Positions 1-6,305 of a stretch of 25,502 bases of DNA are shown one piece after another. Numbering within the stretch: the stretch's first letter is position 1; the number at the start of each line of letters is the position of its first letter. Source of the DNA: JANWZL01 sp037445185 (GTDB lineage Bacteria > Pseudomonadota > Gammaproteobacteria > Burkholderiales > Thiobacillaceae); the NCBI GenBank assembly GCA_037445185.1, contig JBBIKZ010000023.1:1-25502 (forward strand), written 5' to 3'. Made by a program: the position numbers and the translations under genes. The notes below the pieces were generated by a model that was given only the letters and a program-made list of their open reading frames with translations, was not told the DNA's origin and did not search any database.

Positions 1-120
1 CCCTTCCTGCGCTGCGAGGCGCCTGAACTCAGGCTCGCGGCCGAACGCTGGTCTGGGCGTTCGCTGCAGGACCCCGCCGAGGTTTTCGCCACCTTGAGGG
101 AGATGAAGAACCAGTCATAA
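1..120 (+). CDS. gloB: Hydroxyacylglutathione hydrolase (glyoxalase II), C-terminal end only
   Basis: Frame 1 is open from the window edge to a TAA at 118-120 and gives 39 residues beginning PFLRC and ending with a charged tail (EMKNQS). The NPFLR-type motif followed by a segment like DPAEVFATLR is the usual C-terminus of glyoxalase II, which hydrolyses S-lactoylglutathione to lactate and glutathione in the cytoplasm. The metal-binding beta-lactamase-fold part lies outside the window. The next gene on the same strand is mltD, the same neighbour gloB has in E. coli, which supports the call. Only the tail is visible, so catalytic residues cannot be checked. Confidence 0.8.
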   Translation, partial: PFLRCEAPELRLAAERWSGRSLQDPAEVFATLREMKNQS

Positions 121-172
121 ACAAAGCTATAGATAAATAAATAATATTTATGGATTAGCTGGACACAAAGGC

Positions 173-202
173 TTGCCCGATCCAGGCATGGCGCCCTATT
201 AT
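173..202 (+). promoter_or_regulatory. Candidate sigma70 promoter for mltD
   Basis: TTGCCC (173-178) and TATTAT (197-202) are separated by 18 bp and lie 40 bp before the mltD start. The stretch 121-160 just upstream is markedly AT-rich and contains a 15-bp AT palindrome (137-151), unlike the GC-rich surroundings. This is a sequence match only. Confidence 0.4.
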
Positions 203-242
203 TTTCCTGTCAACGTATCGGCGGAGCTGTCCGAACGCACCC

Positions 243-1460
243 ATGCATCGCCTGCATAGTCGCGCGCTGCCCCTCCTGGCCTTCACCGCGTACACCCTGT
301 GCGCCAGTCCCGCCGCTGTCGCCAGCAGTGTGGAGGGTGCGGCCATCGCGCCCGAACTCAGGATCAGCTACACGCTCAGCGGGCTCGCAGCGCTCCAGGA
401 CAGCCGGCCGCAGGACCTGTGGGACCGTATACGCTCGGGCTTTCGTCTGGCCGAGGTCAACCCCGAGCTCACCCGGCGTCACGAGCGCTGGTACGCGGAG
501 CGCTCGGAGCACCTGCTGCGGGCCATCGAACGCAGCCGTCCCTACCTCTATCACATCGTCGACGAGGTCGAAAAGCGCGACATGCCGATGGAGATCGCGC
601 TGCTGCCGGTGATCGAATCCGCCTTCGATCCCATGGCCCAGTCGCCCAGGAAGGCGGCGGGGATCTGGCAGTTCATCCCTTCCACGGGCCGGGCCTTCGG
701 CCTGCAGCAAAACGCCTGGTACGACGGCCGCCGTGACGTGCTGGCGGCAACCCGCGCCGCCCTGGACTATCTGCAAGTCCTCTACCGGCAATTCGGCAGT
801 TGGGAGCTGGCCCTGGCCGCCTACAACTGCGGCGAGGGCTGTGTCGCCCGGGGCATCGCCCGCAACCGGGCCCTGGGCCAGTCGACCGCCTATGCCGCGC
901 TGCCGCTGCCGACGCAGACCCGACACTACGTCCCCAAGCTTATGGCGGTGCGCAATCTGGTACGCGACCCCCAAGCCGCCGGCATCAGCCTGCAGGCCAT
1001 GGCGAATGAACCCTACTTCGTGCAGGTGAAGATCAGCCAGCCCATGCAGACCCGGCAGGCGGTTAAGCTGGCCGACATGAGCATGGAGGAATTTCTCGCC
1101 CTCAACCCGGCCTTCCAGCGTCGGGTCATCCACACCGACACGTCCGGTGTGCTCCTGTTGCCGGCCGACAAGGTCGAGGTCTTCCACCAAAACCTGCAGA
1201 AAAAGGAGCTCCAGCGCGACGGCCTGCAGGTCTATCGCGCGCGCAAGGGCGAATCGGTCCAGGGCATCGCCGGTCGTTTCGGGGTCAGCCTGGAATGGCT
1301 CAAGGAACACAACCCCCTGAAATTGTCCCGGGGCAAACTGGTCACCGACCAAGTGCTCTATGTCCCGACGCCGGCCAAGTCTTCACCTGCGCGACTGGTG
1401 CGGAACGAACCGGGCCCGACTGGCGAGGTGGGCGGCGCAAGGCGCAGGGGAGACAGCTGA
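243..1460 (+). CDS. mltD: Membrane-bound lytic murein transglycosylase D-like protein
   Basis: This 405-residue protein is predicted to cleave the MurNAc-GlcNAc bond of peptidoglycan with formation of 1,6-anhydroMurNAc, acting in the cell envelope. An N-terminal hydrophobic stretch (about 7-27, ending ASPAAVAS) looks like a signal peptide; I see no convincing lipobox. The SLT (family 1 transglycosylase) domain covers about 95-230. It has the catalytic glutamate in LPVIESAFDP (E125), then GIWQFIPSTG (140-149) and AYNCGEG (193-199), all typical of MltD. One LysM-like peptidoglycan-binding repeat follows at about 328-375, fewer than the two in E. coli MltD. The last 30 residues are basic and low in complexity. 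The ATG at 243 puts the signal peptide at the N-terminus, although its Shine-Dalgarno (GGAG near 222) is distant. Linkage to gloB supports the call. Confidence 0.9.
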   Translation: MHRLHSRALPLLAFTAYTLCASPAAVASSVEGAAIAPELRISYTLSGLAALQDSRPQDLWDRIRSGFRLAEVNPELTRRHERWYAERSEHLLRAIERSRPYLYHIVDEVEKRDMPMEIALLPVIESAFDPMAQSPRKAAGIWQFIPSTGRAFGLQQNAWYDGRRDVLAATRAALDYLQVLYRQFGSWELALAAYNCGEGCVARGIARNRALGQSTAYAALPLPTQTRHYVPKLMAVRNLVRDPQAAGISLQAMANEPYFVQVKISQPMQTRQAVKLADMSMEEFLALNPAFQRRVIHTDTSGVLLLPADKVEVFHQNLQKKELQRDGLQVYRARKGESVQGIAGRFGVSLEWLKEHNPLKLSRGKLVTDQVLYVPTPAKSSPARLVRNEPGPTGEVGGARRRGDS

Positions 1461-1521
1461 ACGCGCACTGATCGCCCCGCCGGCCACCCGGCCGGCGTGC
1501 AACCGGCGCTCGAGATGGGCC

Positions 1522-1690
1522 CTAGGAGCCTGTCGGACTTGAGACTGATCTACTGCGCCGGTGGGAAGAGCGGTCCATTTTCCCCCGATTTCTCGTTGCA
1601 TAGGCCCACTATGCGCCTCGAAATCGTGAAAAACTGTCCTCGCTCTCCCACCCGGCTCGCTACGATCGCTCAAGTCCGACAGGCTCCTAG
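1522..1690. repeat. 169-bp palindromic MITE-like repeat between convergent genes
   Basis: The ends 1522-1543 and 1669-1690 are perfect 22-bp inverted repeats that begin and end in CTAG. The arms keep pairing imperfectly inward (for example GGTGGGAAGAGCG against the complement of CGCTCTCCCACCC, and CGATTTC against GAAATCG), with GCATAG/CTATGC close to the centre at about 1600-1612. The whole segment could therefore fold into one long hairpin. It has no convincing coding frame. It lies between the convergent ends of mltD and the ABC transporter ATPase and could act as a bidirectional terminator. Its outermost CTAG (1687-1690) contains the ATPase stop codon. It resembles a non-autonomous miniature element, but the parent transposon is not identifiable here. 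Confidence 0.8.
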
Positions 1691-3666
1691 CCGACCAGAT
1701 GACAGGCCACGCGGCGGTCGGCCCCTACCGTCCTGAGGATCGGCCGCTCGGTTCGGCACCTCGCCCCCGTCATCGGGCAACGGTGCGCATACGCGCATCC
1801 AGTCTCACCCACCTCCCCGTTCGCGCCGGCGACCGCCTCCGCCCGCAACCCCTGGCCAGGCGCGGAATCGAGCAGCAGCCGCGTATAGGGGTGTAGCGGC
1901 CCCTCGAACAAGGCCCTGGCCGGCCCCTCCTCGACGATACGCCCCTGGTACATGACCATGACCCGGTGGGCCAGATAGCCGACCAGGGGCAGGTTGTGCG
2001 TGATGAAGAGATAGGCCAGTCCCTCCTGATGCTGCAGTGCCGCCAGCACGTTGATGATCTGGGCCTGCACGGAGACGTCCAGCGCGCTGGTGGGTTCATC
2101 GCAGATGAGCAGCCTGGGCCCCACCGCCAGCGCCCGGGCGATGGCGATACGCTGACGCTGGCCACCGGAGAAGGCGTGGGGATTGCGCAGGGCGGCCCCC
2201 GCCTCCAGACCGACCCGTTCCAGCAGCTCGGCGACCCTGGCCTCACGCGCCGAGCGATCGAGCTCGGGGCGCAGCGACCGCAGGCCCTCCTCCAGGATCT
2301 CCCCCACCCGCATGCGCGGATTCAGTGAGGAATAGGGATCCTGGAAGACGATCTGCATCTGCGCCCGGCGTCTGCGCAGGGCCTCGCCCTCGAGGGCGGT
2401 GATGTCCTCTCCGTCGAGACGCACGCTGCCACGGCTGGGCTCCACCAGCCGCAGGATGGCCTTGGCGAGCGTGGACTTGCCGCAGCCCGACTCCCCCACC
2501 AGGGCCAGCGTCTCGCCCTGGGCAAGACGCAGGGAGACCCCGTCCACGGCCTTCACCCAGCCCACCGTCCGTCTGAACACCCCCCTGCGGATGGGAAAAT
2601 GCACGGCCAGGTCGGCTACCTCCAGCAGGGGGGCGCCGGTGTGCTGCGCCTGCTCGTCGCCCTTTTGCCCCGCTGCCGGCCCGACCCCGACGGCCGATGT
2701 CGGCTCACGGTCCTCCTGGGCCAAGTGGCAGCGCACCCAGTGCCCCTCGCCGACAGCGCAGAGCCCGGGCGCCTCGGCGTGGCAGCGTTCCCGGGCACTG
2801 GGGCAGCGCTCGGCAAAGCGACAGCCGACATGGCGGGTCGTGAGCGGCGGTACGTTGCCAGGCAGGTGTTGCAGGGCCTCGCCCCGGCGTTTGACCGACG
2901 GCAACACTCGAATGAGGGCGCGGGTATAGGGATGACGGGGGGCACCGAACAGTCGTTCGCGATCCGCCCACTCCACCAGCTGGCCGGCATACATCACCGC
3001 CACGCGGTCCGCCATGTCGCGCGCCACGTCGAGATCGTGGGTGATGAGCAGCAGTCCCATGCCACGCTCGTCCTGCAGCCGTTGCAACAGGCGCAGAATC
3101 TGCGCCTGCACGGTGACGTCCAAGGCCGTGGTGGGTTCGTCGGCGATGAGCACCTCGGGTTCGCCCGCCAGCATGGTGGCGATGAGGGCACGCTGGCGTT
3201 GCCCGCCGGAGAGCTGGTAGGGATAGCTCGCCGCCAGGCGCGCTTCCAGGCCGACCGCCTCGAGCAACCGGCCGGTCCGGGCAGCGGCGCGGCCGCCCCT
3301 CAGGCCACCGTGCACGCGCAGGGCCTCGACGATCTGCTCGCCCACGGTCATGATCGGGTTGAGGCTCGTCATCGGTTCCTGGAAGATCGTCGCCAACCGC
3401 CCGCCGCGTATGGCGCGCATCGACTTCTCGGGCAGGGCGAACAGGTCGGTCTCACCGAGCCAGGCCTCGCCCGAGCCGATACGCAGCCCCTCGGGCAACA
3501 GGCGCATCAGGGCCAGGGCGGTCAGCGACTTGCCGCAACCGGACTCCCCGAGCAGGGTGACGCACTCGCCCCGCGCCAGCGTGAGGCTCACCCCGTCCAC
3601 GGGCATGAGCGGCCCGTCATGGCCGTCGATGACCACGCGCAGATCATTGAGTCGCAACGCGGTCAT
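1687..3666 (-). CDS. Peptide-type ABC transporter, tandem double ATPase (YejF/OppDF-like)
   Basis: This 659-residue protein carries two complete nucleotide-binding domains and should energise the permeases encoded just upstream. Half one (about 1-320) has Walker A GESGCGKS (40-47), the signature LSGGQRQR and Walker B VLIADEPTTALD. Half two (about 350-659) has a second GESGCGKS, FSGGQRQR and LLICDEPTSALD. Each half ends in the cysteine-containing OppD/OppF tail (CRFAERCPSARERC and CAYAHRCPMTGARC). A Gln/Glu/Ala-rich linker of about 25 residues joins them. The ATG at 3666 overlaps the permease stop (ATGA, 3663-3666), which fixes the start. An open frame continues upstream to 4089 but lies over the permease and is rejected. 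The stop codon TAG is part of the terminal CTAG of the 1522-1690 repeat. Single-chain double ATPases are normal in the YejF group, so this need not be a recent fusion. The substrate is probably oligopeptide but is unproven. Confidence 0.9.
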   Translation of the reverse strand: MTALRLNDLRVVIDGHDGPLMPVDGVSLTLARGECVTLLGESGCGKSLTALALMRLLPEGLRIGSGEAWLGETDLFALPEKSMRAIRGGRLATIFQEPMTSLNPIMTVGEQIVEALRVHGGLRGGRAAARTGRLLEAVGLEARLAASYPYQLSGGQRQRALIATMLAGEPEVLIADEPTTALDVTVQAQILRLLQRLQDERGMGLLLITHDLDVARDMADRVAVMYAGQLVEWADRERLFGAPRHPYTRALIRVLPSVKRRGEALQHLPGNVPPLTTRHVGCRFAERCPSARERCHAEAPGLCAVGEGHWVRCHLAQEDREPTSAVGVGPAAGQKGDEQAQHTGAPLLEVADLAVHFPIRRGVFRRTVGWVKAVDGVSLRLAQGETLALVGESGCGKSTLAKAILRLVEPSRGSVRLDGEDITALEGEALRRRRAQMQIVFQDPYSSLNPRMRVGEILEEGLRSLRPELDRSAREARVAELLERVGLEAGAALRNPHAFSGGQRQRIAIARALAVGPRLLICDEPTSALDVSVQAQIINVLAALQHQEGLAYLFITHNLPLVGYLAHRVMVMYQGRIVEEGPARALFEGPLHPYTRLLLDSAPGQGLRAEAVAGANGEVGETGCAYAHRCPMTGARCRTERPILRTVGADRRVACHLVG

Positions 3667-5078
3667 GATCGAGCGCCGCTGCGGGGATCGAAGGCCTCGC
3701 GCACGCTGTCGGCGAACAGATTGGCCGCCAGCACGAGGGTGAACATGAACAGGAAGGCCGCCGCGAGTTGCCACCATACCACGGGTTCGCGCGCCAGCTC
3801 CATGCGTGCGCCGTTGATCATATTGCCCCAACTGGCCATGACCGGGTCCACCCCCACCCCGACATAGGACAGCACCGCCTCCGCCAGCACCAGGGCGGAG
3901 AAGTCGATGACCACGGTAATGAGCACCAGATGCGAGACGTTGGGCAGGATGTGTCGCGTCAGGATGCCGAGGTGCGACACGCCGAAGGCCCGTGCCGCCT
4001 GGATGTAATCCAGCTCGCGCAGCTTGAGGGCCTCGCCGCGCAGCAGCCGCGCCAGTCCCGTCCAACTGGTCACCCCCAGGATGCCGCACAGAAAGACCAG
4101 ACGCAGGTCTGATCGCGCGGCGGCGGTGTCATAGAGCTCCGGGTTCGACTCGATGTAGACCTGGGCCACCAGCACCGCGGCGGCGATGAGCAGCACCCCG
4201 GGGATGGAATTCAGGGTGGTGTACAGATACTGGATCACGTCGTCCGTGCGGCCGCCGAAGTAGCCCGCCGCCACCCCCAGGAACAGGGCCAGGGGCAGCA
4301 TGATGAGCGTGGTGAGGGTGCCGATGAGCAGCCCGGTGCGGATGCTCTTGAGCGCGAGGTAGAGCACGTCCTGGCCGACCTTGTCGGTGCCGAGGACATG
4401 GTAGTGACCGGCCCAGTGCAGCAGGACGCCACCCAGCACCAACACCACGGTCAGGGTAGCGAGGCCACTGCGCGCGCCGCGCAACCCCGGCTCGCGCCAA
4501 AGCCGGGACCAGGCCGGCGCCCAGCCGAGGCGGGCGCGGCGCGCGACCCAAACCGCCGCCAGCGCCCAGGTGAGGCCCGCGCACGCCAGGCCGAGGAGCG
4601 CGCCCCGCAGCGCGCGCCCCATGATGTCGTCGGCGCGCGCTTCCGGCGCGCGCAGGTGGGCACCGCCGTATTCCAGCCGCGGATGGTCGCGCACCACGCG
4701 GCCATCCGGCAGGGTCAGGCTTTTCTTGACGAACAGGTGGGTGGCAAAGGGGGCCGAGTAGGTCTGCTCCACCCGCTCACGCAGCGGGCTGGCGAGGACA
4801 TCGAAGACGGACAGCACCTCGGCGGCATACTGCACCGGCTGGCCCGGCTCGGTCGGCAGCCGGGCCCGAAAATGCAGGGAGTCGAGCAGGCCGATCGCCG
4901 CGTAGGTGAGCAGGATGACCACCGAGGCCATGCCCAGACGGCTGCGGCCGACCCGCCGCCAGGGCGCGCGCAGGTGTTCGTGCCGGCGCACATGGCGCAC
5001 GAACAGCACCACCACGCCCAGCAGCAGGAACAACAGGGCATCGCTCCACAGCACCACTGGCTGGAAGGGCAGCGTCAT
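3663..5078 (-). CDS. Peptide-type ABC transporter permease, OppC/YejE-like, with long N-terminal extension
   Basis: This 471-residue inner-membrane permease is well above the roughly 300 residues usual for OppC/DppC. The C-terminal part (about 230-471) is a standard binding-protein-dependent permease domain. It includes LGTDKVGQDVL, the TGLLIGTL helix, and the cytoplasmic coupling (EAA) loop around RGEALKLRELDYIQAARAFG followed by RHILPN. It ends with NLFADSVREAFDPR, typical of the family. The first 210 residues add hydrophobic helices near 8-27, 50-66 and 155-176, with a hydrophilic segment of about 90 residues between the second and third that is probably periplasmic. The start is set by the ATGA overlap with the preceding permease (5075-5078). 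The stop overlaps the ATPase start in the same way, so the three genes are translationally coupled. Confidence 0.88.
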   Translation of the reverse strand: MTLPFQPVVLWSDALLFLLLGVVVLFVRHVRRHEHLRAPWRRVGRSRLGMASVVILLTYAAIGLLDSLHFRARLPTEPGQPVQYAAEVLSVFDVLASPLRERVEQTYSAPFATHLFVKKSLTLPDGRVVRDHPRLEYGGAHLRAPEARADDIMGRALRGALLGLACAGLTWALAAVWVARRARLGWAPAWSRLWREPGLRGARSGLATLTVVLVLGGVLLHWAGHYHVLGTDKVGQDVLYLALKSIRTGLLIGTLTTLIMLPLALFLGVAAGYFGGRTDDVIQYLYTTLNSIPGVLLIAAAVLVAQVYIESNPELYDTAAARSDLRLVFLCGILGVTSWTGLARLLRGEALKLRELDYIQAARAFGVSHLGILTRHILPNVSHLVLITVVIDFSALVLAEAVLSYVGVGVDPVMASWGNMINGARMELAREPVVWWQLAAAFLFMFTLVLAANLFADSVREAFDPRSGARS

Positions 5079-6052
5079 TCGAGCCTCACGCGCGGATCGA
5101 CCAGGGTATAGGACAGGTCGGTGAGCAGCAGCCCTAGGATGTAGAGCACGGAGCCCAGGAAGACCATGGCGCGGACGATGGCGAAATCCTGCGCCTGGAT
5201 GGCATCGATGGTGTAGCTGCCCAGACCCGGGATGCCGAAGAAGGACTCGACGATGAGGCTGCCAAGGAACAGGCGCGGGATCACCACCACCACGCCGGTG
5301 AGGATGGGGATCAGGGCATTGCCGAGCACGTGCCGGAACAGCACCACCCGCTCCGGCAGCCCCTTGGCCCGCGCCGTGCGCACATAGTCCTTGTGGATCT
5401 CCTCCAGGAACAGGGTGCGGTAGAAGCGGCTGGACTCGCCGATGCCCGCCACCACCCCGACCAGGACGGGCAGGATCAGGAACTTGATCCCCGCCAGACC
5501 CGGCTCGTAGCCGGAGATGGGCACCAGGTTCCACAGCTTGCCTAGTAGGTACTGCCCGCCGATGACATAGAACAGGCCGGAGATGGACATCAGCACCACG
5601 CACAAGACCACCCCGGCCAGATCGAGATAGGTGGCGCGGAAAAAGACGAGCAGCAGGGCAAAGGTGATATACACCGCCAATCCGACCAGGAAGGTCGGCA
5701 GCGCAATGGCCAGGCTGGGCCACATGCGGGTCGTGATCTCGCGGCCGATGTCGCGCCCATCGTCGGCCTGGCCGAAGTCGAAGGCGAACAGGCCGAGCGA
5801 CTTCTGCACGAACAGGGTGTCCGTGAGCCGCGCCAGGCCAGCAGCCGTATCGTTGTAGAACAGGGGCTTGTCATAGCCGCGCTCGGCCTTCCAGCGGTCG
5901 ATGTCCGCCTGGGTGACGTGCTTCGCCCCCAGATGGATGCGGGCCATGTCATCCGGGGTGTTGACGATGAAGAACAGGGCGAAGGTGATGAGGTTCACCC
6001 CGATCAGGATCGGCACGGCGTACAGGATGCGGCGCAGGATGTAGGCGTACAT
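5075..6052 (-). CDS. Peptide-type ABC transporter permease, OppB/YejB-like
   Basis: This 325-residue inner-membrane protein begins MYAYILRRILYAVPILIGV, the conserved amphipathic start and first helix of OppB/DppB permeases. Hydrophobic helices follow near 118-140, 146-165, 190-205, 250-268 and 290-312. The coupling loop is at about 218-240 (EEIHKDYVRTARAKGL followed by RHVLGNAL), and FFGIPGLGSYT is also characteristic. The gene is followed by oppC with a 4-bp overlap. Its ATG lies only 5 bp from the end of the 6058-6305 repeat. The bases before it read CTAGCCCC on the coding strand, so there is no recognisable Shine-Dalgarno sequence. Translation may depend on coupling to a short frame that runs through the repeat and stops at 6057. 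Confidence 0.9.
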   Translation of the reverse strand: MYAYILRRILYAVPILIGVNLITFALFFIVNTPDDMARIHLGAKHVTQADIDRWKAERGYDKPLFYNDTAAGLARLTDTLFVQKSLGLFAFDFGQADDGRDIGREITTRMWPSLAIALPTFLVGLAVYITFALLLVFFRATYLDLAGVVLCVVLMSISGLFYVIGGQYLLGKLWNLVPISGYEPGLAGIKFLILPVLVGVVAGIGESSRFYRTLFLEEIHKDYVRTARAKGLPERVVLFRHVLGNALIPILTGVVVVIPRLFLGSLIVESFFGIPGLGSYTIDAIQAQDFAIVRAMVFLGSVLYILGLLLTDLSYTLVDPRVRLE

Positions 6053-6057
6053 GGGGC

Positions 6058-6305
6058 TAGCCCGGATATTTCATGAGGACGCGGGATGATGGCGAGGCGG
6101 TTTGCGAGCAGATTCGCGCATCCCGCGCGAAGCCAATAGCCGTGCCTATTGGCGCCAAGCGGGGGCGCATCGACACCGCAAAGCGGCCACCAGCGCCCGC
6201 GTAGCCCGACGGTACAAAATGGTTTTCTGCCAGACTGCCCGTCAGGGCAGGCCGGGCACGACTAATGTTCGAAGTCAGGGGCGGTCTCATGAAATATCCG
6301 GGCTA
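6058..6305. repeat. 248-bp inverted-repeat element between binding-protein and permease genes
   Basis: The termini 6058-6077 and 6286-6305 are perfect 20-bp inverted repeats starting TAGCCCGGATATTTC. The interior contains GATGATGGCGAG near the left end and CCAGCGCCCGC further in. Both are repeated in the divergent copy at 21742-21958. The last three bases on the 6305 side are the TAG stop of the binding-protein gene, and the other end lies 5 bp from the oppB start. On the minus strand a 77-codon frame (ATG at 6290, TAG at 6057-6059) runs nearly end to end and finishes SPSSRVLMKYPG. I recognise no protein family in it. It is best read as a dispersed non-autonomous element rather than a gene. 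Confidence 0.8.

Noticed and set aside
133..151. AT-rich palindrome after gloB as a terminator or operator
   Set aside because: It is a low-complexity A/T stretch with a weak stem and no GC core, and a specific role cannot be supported.
210..1352. A 380-codon frame antisense to mltD
   Set aside because: Same shadow effect: mltD on the other strand has all its catalytic motifs, and this product has no recognisable family features.
3667..4089. N-terminal extension of the double ATPase gene up to 4089
   Set aside because: It overlaps the conserved permease domain in another frame. The ATG at 3666 forms the ATGA overlap and gives the normal ABC-domain start.
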